Source of the DNA: JBIKWM01 sp044356305
Lineage (GTDB): Bacteria > Bacteroidota > Bacteroidia > UBA10329
Length of the DNA stretch: 64,000 nt
Direction: 5' to 3'
Assembly: GCA_044356305.1 (NCBI GenBank)
Contig: JBIKWM010000010.1
Coordinates: 27,165-91,164, forward strand
Below, in pieces: positions 50,349 through 59,108 of this stretch. Under the pieces are notes generated by a model, which saw only the letters and a program-made list of their open reading frames with translations, was not told where the DNA came from and ran no database searches. Numbering within the stretch: the first letter of the stretch is position 1; every line of letters begins with the position of its first letter. The position numbers were made by a program, and so were the translations under genes.

Positions 50349-50588
50349 ATGTCGAAAGACAAGAAGACCCCCACGTTCGCCTTCGGTAAGGAGAACTACA
50401 TGCTCATGGCCCTCGGAATGGTGGTCATAGTGATAGGTTTTGTGCTGATGGCCGGTGGCGGCAGCGATGACCCCACCAAATACAGCCCCGAGATATTCTC
50501 GACCCGGAGAATAACCGTGGCGCCCATTGTGGTGCTTTTGGGCTACGCCATCGAGATTGTGGCCATTCTATATCGGAGCAAAGAGTAA
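50349..50588 (+). CDS. DUF3098 family small membrane protein
   Basis: 79 residues. Two transmembrane helices (MLMALGMVVIVIGFVLMAGG and VAPIVVLLGYAIEIVAILYR) joined by the conserved loop GGSDDPTKYSPEIFSTRRI, the hallmark of DUF3098 (PF11297). The family is almost always encoded between ftsX and uppP in Bacteroidota, as here, which suggests an envelope or division role, but no function is known. Confidence 0.93.
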   Translation: MSKDKKTPTFAFGKENYMLMALGMVVIVIGFVLMAGGGSDDPTKYSPEIFSTRRITVAPIVVLLGYAIEIVAILYRSKE

Positions 50589-50591
50589 GGC

Positions 50592-51368
50592 ATGTCGCTC
50601 ATTGAGGCGCTCATCCTTGCCATAGTCGAGGGTATAACCGAGTATCTGCCCGTTTCAAGCACGGGCCATATGATAATCGCTTCGGCCCTATTGGGCATAA
50701 ACGGCAGCGAGTTTGTCAAAGTGTTTGAGGTCAACATCCAGTTCGGGGCCATACTGAGCGTGGTTGTGCTGTATTGGAAACGCTTCTTTCAGAGCATCGA
50801 TTTCTATTTCAAACTGCTGGCTGCATTCCTGCCTGCCGCGGTCATAGGATTCATTTTTGGCGATGCGATAGATGCCCTTCTTGAGAACGTCACCGTGGTG
50901 GCCGCCTCATTGCTATTAGGTGGCATATTCCTATTGTTCGTAGATAAGATCTTCAACACCAAGCCTGATAAGGATATGACCTACCGAAATGCCGTGGTGG
51001 TCGGTTTTTTTCAATGTATCGCCATGGTGCCTGGGGTTTCGCGCTCGGCAGCCACCATCATTGGCGGATTGGCACAGGGATTCGACCGAAAAACGGCAGC
51101 AGAGTTCTCATTCTTCCTTGCAGTGCCCACCATGCTGGCGGCATCGGCCTACAAGCTGCTCAAGGGATATGAGGCCATCACCAAAGACGACATCGGAATT
51201 CTGGTCTTTGGCAATGTGGTGGCCTTTCTGGTGGCCATGGCCGCAATACGTTTCTTTATCGGTTACCTCACCAAATATGGCTTCAAGGTGTTCGGGTGGT
51301 ACCGCATCATTGTGGGCGGAGCGCTGCTGATCCTCTTGGCATTGGGCATTGATCTGCAGGTGATCTGA
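50592..51368 (+). CDS. uppP: Undecaprenyl-diphosphatase
   Basis: 258 residues, polytopic. Dephosphorylates undecaprenyl diphosphate to recycle the lipid carrier of peptidoglycan and O-antigen synthesis. The two family motifs are present: VEGITEYLPVSSTGHMI (about 13-29, with the catalytic Glu pair and His) and PGVSRSAATIIGGLAQGFDR (about 148-167, with Ser and Arg). The insertion FGDAIDALLENVTVVAA and the length match UppP/BacA. Third gene of the ftsX operon. Confidence 0.95.
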   Translation: MSLIEALILAIVEGITEYLPVSSTGHMIIASALLGINGSEFVKVFEVNIQFGAILSVVVLYWKRFFQSIDFYFKLLAAFLPAAVIGFIFGDAIDALLENVTVVAASLLLGGIFLLFVDKIFNTKPDKDMTYRNAVVVGFFQCIAMVPGVSRSAATIIGGLAQGFDRKTAAEFSFFLAVPTMLAASAYKLLKGYEAITKDDIGILVFGNVVAFLVAMAAIRFFIGYLTKYGFKVFGWYRIIVGGALLILLALGIDLQVI

Positions 51369-51410
51369 TCATCGCCCTGCCCTGCCCTGTCTGCACTTTT
51401 GTTGCCTGAA

Positions 51411-52775
51411 ATGCACGGGCGGGTCAATACTTTATTGTTCTGGGCCAATGGCCTTCTGATGCTTGCCCTGATACTTGCTGTGGCCCGCCACGACCGTCTT
51501 GCGGCTGATGACCTGCGCTACCTGTCACTCTCCGAGCAGCATGGCCCGTGGGGTGCCATGGTACAACTGTACCAGCACTGGAACCCACGTTGGAGCGCAA
51601 CATTAGTGGTCAACCTATTATTGACTGAACTCGGCCCACAGGACCTTTGGCTGTATGTGGCCGCTACTCTAATCGGGCTTGTGTGCGCCTTTGCATTGCT
51701 CATCTCAGCAATCAACCATCGCTTCGACCTGCGCCTTGATGGGTCCATGACCGTATCCCTATCCATTTATCTTACAGGGGCACTTTTCCTCATCACCCCT
51801 ATAAAATGGGATGTATGGTACTGGATAACCACCGGCCCCATGTATCTGCTCAATGTGGTGGCGCTGTTGTTGGCTTCGGGTCTGGTGCTTCATTCTAAGG
51901 TGAAGGCCATGTTCGGGGCCATTCCCTTGCTATTCCTTGGGGTCTATGCCGGTGGGGCCAACGAGGCCGTGGCCCTTTCGGCCATCATCGCCTCGGCCAG
52001 TATGTTGATTGCACCCGATGCACTGAAAGAAGACGAACGCACCAAGTTGCATCTGGTCACCATCGGTGTGTGCATCGGATTTGCCATTTTGGCCCTTGGT
52101 CCGGGCATCTGGGTGCGGCACGGGGCGGCATCAGACCTGGGCACTGTTGACCGTCTGGTGGTGGCGGCCAAGACCTACCTGCGTACGGTGTTCATTGATG
52201 TCCCACTCAGCCTGCCCATGGCATTATTGGTTCTGTTGCCCCTTGCTGGATTCGGTATGCGTTCATTTTCCATGCAGTGCAGCGGATGGAAACACCTGGT
52301 CATGGCCCATTCCCGTGCTTTGCTCATCATCGATATGCTTCTTGTGGCAAATGCTGCCCTTCTTGCCTTTGCGCTTGGCGATCACGGGCCAGGCCGGGCA
52401 TGGTTCATCATTCCTCTTTCAGTCACTCTGCTAATGGCAGTGGCGGCTTTCAGAAGCGGTGCGTGGTTGCTCTCATTTGCAAGATCGCGCACAGGATTGC
52501 TTATCACCATTGCGCAGCTCGGCCTGAGCATTTTCCTTGTCCTTCAGTTCAGTATCGAATTGCCAAAGGCACAGACCTATTCGCAGGCCTATGACGACCG
52601 CGAGGCTCTGATCCGATCTCTACCGGTCTGCGGAACCGATACATTAGTGGTCCTTGAGCCTTTGCCCGATGCAGGCTGGCTGCCCGATGCCGACATCACT
52701 TCCGATACAGCCTACTTCGCCAGTCGTTTCCTGAGCCAACGTGTAGGTGGTCGGGTGCGGTTCATTGCCAAATAA
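51411..52775 (+). CDS. Polytopic membrane protein, DUF6056/GT-C-like
   Basis: 454 residues from the ATG at 51411 with about 11 hydrophobic segments. After the first helix comes RHDRLAADDLRYLSLSEQHGPWG, an Asp pair in the first outside loop as in GT-C glycosyltransferases and DUF6056 proteins, which are often found with surface glycan genes. YWITTGPMYLLNVVALLL and FLGVYAGGANEAVAL are further features of that group. The last about 60 residues are soluble. No sugar substrate can be named. A CACTTTTG sequence (one base off TAnnTTTG) lies nine bases before the ATG. Ends at a shared terminator with the converging TPR gene. Confidence 0.65.
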   Translation: MHGRVNTLLFWANGLLMLALILAVARHDRLAADDLRYLSLSEQHGPWGAMVQLYQHWNPRWSATLVVNLLLTELGPQDLWLYVAATLIGLVCAFALLISAINHRFDLRLDGSMTVSLSIYLTGALFLITPIKWDVWYWITTGPMYLLNVVALLLASGLVLHSKVKAMFGAIPLLFLGVYAGGANEAVALSAIIASASMLIAPDALKEDERTKLHLVTIGVCIGFAILALGPGIWVRHGAASDLGTVDRLVVAAKTYLRTVFIDVPLSLPMALLVLLPLAGFGMRSFSMQCSGWKHLVMAHSRALLIIDMLLVANAALLAFALGDHGPGRAWFIIPLSVTLLMAVAAFRSGAWLLSFARSRTGLLITIAQLGLSIFLVLQFSIELPKAQTYSQAYDDREALIRSLPVCGTDTLVVLEPLPDAGWLPDADITSDTAYFASRFLSQRVGGRVRFIAK

Positions 52776-52806
52776 AAAAGGCCCTGCCTTCGCAGAGCCT
52801 TTTCTA
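52774..52806. terminator. Bidirectional rho-independent terminator
   Basis: AAAAAAGGCCCTGC (52775-52786) pairs with GCAGAGCCTTTT (52792-52803) around a CTTC loop, with A-run on one side and T-run on the other, so it works for the membrane-protein gene and the converging TPR gene. Confidence 0.85.
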
Positions 52807-52822
52807 TTTCAGGCATTTCAGC

Positions 52823-54028
52823 TCACTTGCCGCTGATGCGCTTCATCACTTCATCGTATTTCGTCTTGTAGCTTGAATCATCCACCATTTTGCGGTAGTA
52901 CAGCTGCTTTAGCGATTGCAATACACCCGAATCGGTGGGGTTGATGGCATAGGCTTTCTCCAAGAAAGGCAGACCTTGATCGAATACGGCATCAGCCTCT
53001 TTCTTGGCCACCTCATATTTCTTGGTGTCATCAATCTTGCTGGCGGCCTCGTTCAGTTTCACCGCTTTATTGAAGAACAGAGCACCGAGGTTGTAGAGGG
53101 CATCAAAGTGGTCGGCCTTAATCTCAATGGCCTTTTTGTAGTTGGTCTCGGCCTTTGCAATGTAACCGTTGTAAACCGTGGCATCCATGGTCGCCTTTTC
53201 AGCCTCCATGGCCGCCAGACGGTCGTTAGTGAAGCCAAGGGCAAAGTACAGCGTGTGGTTTGTCGGGTCGAGTCTGATGGCCTCTTCAAGCGCACCGGTC
53301 GCCTTTGAGTGCTCGTTCTTCTTTAGGTACACGTTCACCTCGTCTGTAACAAGGGTCGAACTGCTGGGCACGGCTTTCTTACCTTCCTGGATCAGGGCAA
53401 GGGCCTCATCGGTACGGTCAGCCTTGAGCAACATGCGCTCGAGGTTAACAAAGGAACGCTCCATGTCATACCTGATTGAGATGGCCTTGCGATAGTACTT
53501 CTCGGCCTTGGCCAGATCGCCCATCTGTTCGGCACTCACACCTGCATAAAATATGGCAAGTGAGTCGGTGCGTGGGGCATATGGCATGGCGGTTATCTCC
53601 ACCGTGCTTTCAAAAGCGTTGAGCGCGATGTCGTATCGCTTCTTATTGTAGGCATCAATGCCCACATTGACAAATTGCTTACCGGCAACATCGAGGTATC
53701 GGGCCAGATCTTCTTTGAATTCGCCTTTGGTATCGAGCTCCACCGTTTTCTTATATCCGGCATAGGCCTCGGCCAAGGGGTTCTCGCTCAGTTTCTGGAA
53801 CTTCTCATCCTTGGTCTCATAAATTGCCTGATAGATCTTGCCTTTGAAGAACCAGGTCTTAGCCTCGCCCTTGGTATCATCGTGCAGGCAAGCGGCATCT
53901 ATGGCCTCCTTGGCGTTGTCAAGTTCTCCGTATTGGAGGTAGTTGTTTGCGCTTGTGCGCTTGGCCTTCTGGGCCATACCTACCTGTGCGCACACAGCCA
54001 GGCTAAGTGTAATGGCTATTGTCCTCAT
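52823..54028 (-). CDS. Secreted TPR protein
   Basis: 401 residues. Signal peptide (MRTIAITLSLAVCAQVGMAQ), then at least six TPR-type helix pairs, for example GEAKTWFFKGKIYQAIYE near 55-72, YDIALNAFESTVEI near 132, LAKAEKYYRKAISI near 173, ATGALEEAIRLDPTNHTLYFALG near 243 and DALYNLGALFFNKAVKL near 305. Tetratricopeptide proteins of this type located next to gyrA are common in Bacteroidota; the partner is unknown. Periplasmic or outer-membrane associated by the signal peptide. CACTTTTG 41 bases upstream is a near match to the -7 box. The gap to gyrA (54029-54165) holds nothing else. Confidence 0.85.
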   Translation of the reverse strand: MRTIAITLSLAVCAQVGMAQKAKRTSANNYLQYGELDNAKEAIDAACLHDDTKGEAKTWFFKGKIYQAIYETKDEKFQKLSENPLAEAYAGYKKTVELDTKGEFKEDLARYLDVAGKQFVNVGIDAYNKKRYDIALNAFESTVEITAMPYAPRTDSLAIFYAGVSAEQMGDLAKAEKYYRKAISIRYDMERSFVNLERMLLKADRTDEALALIQEGKKAVPSSSTLVTDEVNVYLKKNEHSKATGALEEAIRLDPTNHTLYFALGFTNDRLAAMEAEKATMDATVYNGYIAKAETNYKKAIEIKADHFDALYNLGALFFNKAVKLNEAASKIDDTKKYEVAKKEADAVFDQGLPFLEKAYAINPTDSGVLQSLKQLYYRKMVDDSSYKTKYDEVMKRISGK

Positions 54029-54165
54029 GATTCAGATGATGGATTTTGTATGTAGGGCTTCCGCACGGCAAAAGTGTGCCGATCAGACAGATTAATTAAA
54101 AGTTCATGTCGCATTATCGATCAGAAAAGTTGCACCGCAGCTCACCACCGTGCTAGCCTTTCATC

Positions 54166-56727
54166 TCATTCCCCGGCTGTTGCCGTTGGTTCAGTGCCTG
54201 CTTCGCCTCCTTCGGGTGCAGTTCCGCTGCCGTCAGCACCTTCGGGGGTCTCTTCAGGTTCCACTCCGCCTCCCTCAATCTTCGCCACTGAACCTATCTG
54301 GTCGCCTTTACCCAGATTGATGAGGCGCACACCTTGGGTGGCACGGCCCATCACACGCATGGTGTTAACCGCCAAGCGGATGGTGATGCCCGACCGGTTT
54401 ATGATCATAAGCCCATCGTCTTCCTTCACATCCTTGATAGCTACAAGGTTACCGGTCTTGTCAGTTATGCTGATAGTCTTCACACCCTTGCCGCCACGGT
54501 TGGTCACGCGGTAAACCGGTTCACCATCTTCTGGATCGTTGAGGTAGCTGCGCTTGCCGTAGCCGTTCTCGCTCACAACCAGAACAGTCTGTGTGGCCGG
54601 GTCGTTGATGCAGATCATGCCTACCACCTCATCCTTTTCATCTTCAATAGAGATACCACGTACACCGCTGGCGTTGCGGCCCATGGGGCGCACCTTGCTC
54701 TCGTTGAAACGGATGGCACGGCCGCTCTTGAGGGCCATCATGATCTCGTCATTGCCTGTGGTAAGACGGGCCTCCAACAGTTGGTCATCCTCGCGGATGG
54801 TGATGGCGTTGATGCCGTTGGCACGCGGGCGGCTGTACGCTTCAAGGGTGGTCTTCTTAATAACCCCTTTCTTGGTACACAGTATCACGAAATGGTTGTT
54901 GATGTACTCCTCGTCTTTCAGCGACTTGGTGTTCATGTAGGCCATCACCTTATCATCCGGTTCAATCTGGATCAGGTTCTGAATAGCCCGGCCCTTGGTG
55001 GTACGGGTGCCTTCGGGTATCTCATACACCTTGAGCCAGAAACAACGGCCCTTTTCGGTGAAGAAGAGCATATAGTTGTGGTTCGTGGCCACAAAAATGT
55101 GCTCGATGAAATCCTCCTCGCGGGTGGCGCTACCGCGCGAACCTTTGCCTCCACGGGCCTGCTGCCGGTATTCAGTGAGTGGGGTGCGCTTGATATAACC
55201 CATGTGCGAAATGGTTATCACCACCTCTTCATCGGCTATCATATCCTCCATGGTGAGGTCGGCACTATCAAACACCACCTCGCTCCTGCGCTTGTCTCCG
55301 TACTTCTCCTTGATCTCAATCAGTTCGTCCTTGATGATCTTCATGCGGAGCCCCTCGTCAGCAAGAATGCTGCGCAGGTACTCGATGTGCTTCATCAGTT
55401 CGGTATATTCCTCGCGTAGTTTTTCAATTTCCAGTCCGGTTAGTGCGCGAAGGCGCATATCTAGAATGGCACGGGCCTGTATCTCACTCAGCGCGAACTT
55501 GCCCATCAGTTCATCGCGGGCGGCATCGGGGGTGCTGCTCTCGCGTATTATCCGAATCACCTCATCGAGGTTATTGACCGCAATGATCAACCCTTCGAGT
55601 ATGTGGGCGCGCTTCTCGGCCTGAGCCAGCTCGTATTTGGTCCTGCGCACCACCACATCGTGCCGGTGATCCACAAAGTGAACAATCAGGGCCTTGAGGT
55701 TAAGCATCTCAGGACGCCCCTTCACAAGCGCTATGTTATTGACGCTGAAAGAGGTCTGAAGAGAGGTGTACTTGTACAGGTTGTTGAGCACAACACTCGG
55801 CATGGCATCGCGCTTCAGCTCATACACGATGCGCATGCCCTTACGGTCGCTCTCATCGCGTATGTCAGATATCCCTTCAAGTTTCTTGTCGTTGACGAGT
55901 TCGGCCGTAGCCTTGATCATCAAAGCCTTGTTGACCTGGTATGGAATCTCTGTGACAATGATCTGCTCGCGGCCATTCACCTCCTCAAACTCTGCGCGAC
56001 CGCGTATCACCACTCTCCCTCGACCTGTCTCAAAGGCCTCGCGCACACCTTCTTGCCCATATATGATGCCCCCGGTCGGGAAATCAGGGGCCTTGATGTA
56101 CTGAACAAGCTCTGCAACTGTGATGTCGCGATTATCAATGTAGGCAACCGTGCCGTCAATCACCTCAGAGAGGTTGTGAGGGGCCATATTGGTGGCCATG
56201 CCCACTGCGATACCGGCCGATCCGTTGACCAACAGGTTCGGGATGCGGGTGGGCATCACGGTAGGCTCCTGCAGTGTATCGTCAAAGTTGAGGGTGAAAT
56301 CAACTGTCTCCTTATCAATGTCGGCCACAATCTCCTCCGCAATCTTGCGCAGACGGGCCTCGGTGTAACGCATGGCAGCAGGGTTGTCGCCATCCACACT
56401 GCCAAAGTTGCCCTGCCCGTCAACTAGCGGATAGCGCAGGCTCCACTCCTGGGCCATGCGCACCATGGTATCATATACCGATGAGTCGCCATGAGGGTGA
56501 TACTTACCGAGCACCTCACCCACAATACGTGCGCTCTTCTTGTAGGGACGGTTGCTGAGCACCCCCAGTTCCAACATCCCGTAGAGCACCCTGCGGTGTA
56601 CCGGCTTAAGGCCATCGCGCACATCGGGCAGCGCTCGGCCCACAATCACCGACATCGAATAATCGATGTAGGCGGTCTTCATCTGCTCCTCGATATTTAT
56701 CGGGATAATCCTTTCTCCTTCAGCCAT
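54166..56727 (-). CDS. gyrA: DNA gyrase subunit A
   Basis: 853 residues. Type II topoisomerase subunit that cuts and rejoins DNA; works with GyrB. Catalytic Tyr121 lies in AAMRYTEARL. The quinolone-determining segment HPHGDSSVYDTMVRMAQ has Ser82 and Asp86 at the positions of E. coli Ser83 and Asp87, that is the unmutated, quinolone-sensitive type. The GyrA-box (QQARGGKGSRG, about 520) starts the C-terminal pinwheel and distinguishes it from ParC. The tail after about 820 is Glu/Gly/Thr/Pro-rich and low complexity. Single gene; no -7 box is clear upstream. Confidence 0.97.
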   Translation of the reverse strand: MAEGERIIPINIEEQMKTAYIDYSMSVIVGRALPDVRDGLKPVHRRVLYGMLELGVLSNRPYKKSARIVGEVLGKYHPHGDSSVYDTMVRMAQEWSLRYPLVDGQGNFGSVDGDNPAAMRYTEARLRKIAEEIVADIDKETVDFTLNFDDTLQEPTVMPTRIPNLLVNGSAGIAVGMATNMAPHNLSEVIDGTVAYIDNRDITVAELVQYIKAPDFPTGGIIYGQEGVREAFETGRGRVVIRGRAEFEEVNGREQIIVTEIPYQVNKALMIKATAELVNDKKLEGISDIRDESDRKGMRIVYELKRDAMPSVVLNNLYKYTSLQTSFSVNNIALVKGRPEMLNLKALIVHFVDHRHDVVVRRTKYELAQAEKRAHILEGLIIAVNNLDEVIRIIRESSTPDAARDELMGKFALSEIQARAILDMRLRALTGLEIEKLREEYTELMKHIEYLRSILADEGLRMKIIKDELIEIKEKYGDKRRSEVVFDSADLTMEDMIADEEVVITISHMGYIKRTPLTEYRQQARGGKGSRGSATREEDFIEHIFVATNHNYMLFFTEKGRCFWLKVYEIPEGTRTTKGRAIQNLIQIEPDDKVMAYMNTKSLKDEEYINNHFVILCTKKGVIKKTTLEAYSRPRANGINAITIREDDQLLEARLTTGNDEIMMALKSGRAIRFNESKVRPMGRNASGVRGISIEDEKDEVVGMICINDPATQTVLVVSENGYGKRSYLNDPEDGEPVYRVTNRGGKGVKTISITDKTGNLVAIKDVKEDDGLMIINRSGITIRLAVNTMRVMGRATQGVRLINLGKGDQIGSVAKIEGGGVEPEETPEGADGSGTAPEGGEAGTEPTATAGE

Positions 56728-56821
56728 TTAATCAACATTAACTGATTACAGGGTTCTATTATGCCCCTTTGGGGGAATAGCCCCGAAAATAACCCCTGCC
56801 AATGGGCATGAATGTGCACTC

Positions 56822-56842
56822 AATGGCCCGTTACAGGCCATT
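56822..56842 (-). other. Hairpin downstream of the flexirubin-type operon
   Basis: AATGGCC (56822-56828) pairs perfectly with GGCCATT (56836-56842) around a seven-base loop, 40 bases past the ACP stop. No T-run follows on either strand, so it is at best a weak terminator or an mRNA 3'-end stabiliser. A second small palindrome CCCCTTTGGGG is at 56765-56775. Confidence 0.35.
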
Positions 56843-56882
56843 TATCAACAAAAAGAAGGGCGAAATGAACAGAGGAAAAAGG

Positions 56883-57125
56883 TCAGATCACCCTCGCCTC
56901 AATAAAATCATAAAAGCTGCTGAATGAAGAGATCTGCTGGAAGTCATCGGCAGTCATCTTGAATCCGAAATTCTCTTCTATGATCACAACCATGTCCACA
57001 TAGTCGAGGCTGTCCAGGTCGAGGGTCTTAGCCATGGGGGCATCGTCCTGTATGATGTTCGGATTTATCTCGAATTCATCAGTGAGAAAGGCCCTTACGC
57101 GGTCTTTAATCTCGGAGCGGTCCAT
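56883..57125 (-). CDS. Acyl carrier protein of the aryl-polyene/flexirubin-type operon
   Basis: 80 residues. The phosphopantetheine Ser39 is in LDLDSLDYVDMVV, with the acidic helix II typical of acyl carrier proteins. It is not the housekeeping AcpP, which usually has more acidic residues and sits beside fabF; here it ends an operon with an FabB-like synthase, an FabG-like reductase and a tyrosine ammonia-lyase-like enzyme. Inference: carries the growing polyene chain. Starts 18 bases after the synthase stop. Confidence 0.88.
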   Translation of the reverse strand: MDRSEIKDRVRAFLTDEFEINPNIIQDDAPMAKTLDLDSLDYVDMVVIIEENFGFKMTADDFQQISSFSSFYDFIEARVI

Positions 57126-57143
57126 GGGGTCGGGGTTGATTTT

Positions 57144-58370
57144 TCAGACGTTTAATTTGCGGAAAATGAGGGTTGAATTGGTGCCTCCGAAGCCGAAAGA
57201 ATTGGAAAGTACGGTATTGACAGGTGTTTCGATGGTGCGCGCAGCAATGTTCAGTCTGGCCGAAACATCATCCGGGTTCTCGAAGTTGATGTTCGGGGCC
57301 ACAAAGTTATCGCGCATCATGAGCAGAGAATAGACCACCTCGCTGGCCCCGGCCATCCAGCACTCGTGGCCGGTGAGGCTCTTTGTGCTGCTCACCCATG
57401 GTCTGTGACTGCCGAATACCTGGGCCAGTGCCTCGGCCTCGTTGCGGTCGCCCACGGGGGTCGATGTGGCGTGGGCATTCACATAGTCAATGTCTGACAC
57501 GGGTATGCCCGCCTGCGAGAAAGCCATGTTCAATGCCCGCACCTGCCCATCCACGTTGGGATTGCTGATGTGCTCACCATTGCTGGTGAACCCGTAGCCG
57601 ATGATCTCAGCCAAAATGGGTGCACCTCTGCGTTGGGCGCTCTCCATACTCTCAACAATCACCGTGGCCGCACCTCCGCTGGGTACAAGTCCATCGCGGT
57701 CTCGGTCGAACGGGCGCGAGGCACGGGTAGGATCGCTCTCGCGGGTGCTGAACGCACCAATGGCATCGAAACTGCCAAAGGCGTACGCATTCACTTCCTG
57801 CGCACCACCGCAAACAACTTGATCTTGCAGGCCCCACTTCACCAAAAGGTATCCCATGCCAATGCAGTGGCTTCCGCTGGCGCAAGCTGCACTTATGGTC
57901 ATGTTAACGCCTTTCAGGCGGAAGTTGGTCGCCAGATTCATGGTAACAGTGCAGTTCATGCTCTGGAAAATGTTGCCCGAGCCGATCAGCTGAGTGTCCT
58001 TCTTCTCACGAAGCAGGTCAACGCCCTCAATCACTGCCTGTGCCGAACTGTCGTTGCCGAACAGGATCCCGACCTGATTGGCATCGATGAAATCCTGCCC
58101 CATTCTGGCCTGAGCCAATGCCTCCATGGTGCTGGCGTGGGCATAATATGCCTCTTCGCTCATCATCACGCGCTGCCTCCGGTTGAGCACCTCTTTCAGG
58201 TCGGGCATGTCAACTTTGCCGGTCAGGGCCGAACGGAATCCCATCTCTTTGCGCACGGGGTCAAACACAATGCCCGAACGACCATGGTAAAGCGAGTCGC
58301 GCACGGCATCGAGGCCGTTGCCCAGGCACGACCATATTCCCATACCGGTTATCACAACACGCTTCTCCAT
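57144..58370 (-). CDS. Beta-ketoacyl-ACP synthase (FabB/FabF-like)
   Basis: 408 residues. Condensing enzyme that extends an acyl chain with malonyl-ACP. Thiolase-fold residues are complete: Cys163 in ISAACASGSH, His300 in NAHATSTPVGD, Lys330 and His335 in KSLTGHECWMAGASE. The HECWMAGASE segment differs from the HSLGAAG of housekeeping FabB/FabF, which fits a pathway-specific enzyme. An intact active Cys means it is not a chain-length factor. Lies between ACP and FabG-like genes in one operon (3 bases after the reductase stop). Confidence 0.9.
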   Translation of the reverse strand: MEKRVVITGMGIWSCLGNGLDAVRDSLYHGRSGIVFDPVRKEMGFRSALTGKVDMPDLKEVLNRRQRVMMSEEAYYAHASTMEALAQARMGQDFIDANQVGILFGNDSSAQAVIEGVDLLREKKDTQLIGSGNIFQSMNCTVTMNLATNFRLKGVNMTISAACASGSHCIGMGYLLVKWGLQDQVVCGGAQEVNAYAFGSFDAIGAFSTRESDPTRASRPFDRDRDGLVPSGGAATVIVESMESAQRRGAPILAEIIGYGFTSNGEHISNPNVDGQVRALNMAFSQAGIPVSDIDYVNAHATSTPVGDRNEAEALAQVFGSHRPWVSSTKSLTGHECWMAGASEVVYSLLMMRDNFVAPNINFENPDDVSARLNIAARTIETPVNTVLSNSFGFGGTNSTLIFRKLNV

Positions 58371-58373
58371 CGC

Positions 58374-59108
58374 TCAACAATACAATCCACCGTTGATATT
58401 GATCACCTCACCGGTGATGTATGATGCGCCATTTGAGGCGAGAAAACTCACTGCTGAGGCCACTTCATGGGCCTCACCGAAGCGGTTCATGGGTATCATT
58501 CCCGCCATTTCAGCTTCGTTAAAGTCTTTAGTCATATCGGTGCGGATGAATCCTGGGGCCACGGCATTTACCGTGATCTTGCGCTTGGCCAGTTCCTTGC
58601 CCAAGGCCTTGGTGGCCCCTACCACCGCAGCTTTGGCCGCACTGTAATTGGCCTGTCCGGCATTGCCCATCATACCGCTGACACTCACTACGCTGATCAC
58701 ACGTCCGTAGCGGTTGCGTACCATTTTACTGATGAGGCGGTGGGTCACATTGTACCATCCGCCCAGTGATGTGTTGATCACTCCGTCCCAGTCTTCGGGG
58801 CTCATCACCATAAAAAGACCATCACGTGTTATGCCGGCATTGTTCACCAGCACCTCAATGCGGTCATCTGGATTGGTGGTTTCCCATTGAGTGATGGCAT
58901 TGTTCACAGCTTCGCGGTCGGCCACGTCAAAACAAATGGGCTCTGCCGATCCACCATTGGCAACGATGGTCGATACGGTGTTATCGGCAGCAGTCCGATT
59001 GCTGGCGTAGTTCACCAGCACATGCAGGCCATGGTCCTTGGCCAATGCCACACACACAGCTTGGCCTATTCCTCGAGAACCACCGGTAACAAGTGCGCAT
59101 TTTCTCAT
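58374..59108 (-). CDS. 3-oxoacyl-ACP reductase, FabG-like (SDR family)
   Basis: 244 residues. Short-chain dehydrogenase with the NADPH motif TGGSRGIGQAV (about 8-18), NNAGITRDGLF near 88 and the catalytic set Ser in VVSVSGMMG, Tyr and Lys in YSAAKAAVVG (about 154-158). NAVAPGFIRTDMT and the C-terminal YITGEVININGGLYC are FabG hallmarks. Reduces the beta-keto group formed by the adjacent synthase. Its ATG overlaps the stop of the ammonia-lyase gene by four bases. Confidence 0.92.
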   Translation of the reverse strand: MRKCALVTGGSRGIGQAVCVALAKDHGLHVLVNYASNRTAADNTVSTIVANGGSAEPICFDVADREAVNNAITQWETTNPDDRIEVLVNNAGITRDGLFMVMSPEDWDGVINTSLGGWYNVTHRLISKMVRNRYGRVISVVSVSGMMGNAGQANYSAAKAAVVGATKALGKELAKRKITVNAVAPGFIRTDMTKDFNEAEMAGMIPMNRFGEAHEVASAVSFLASNGASYITGEVININGGLYC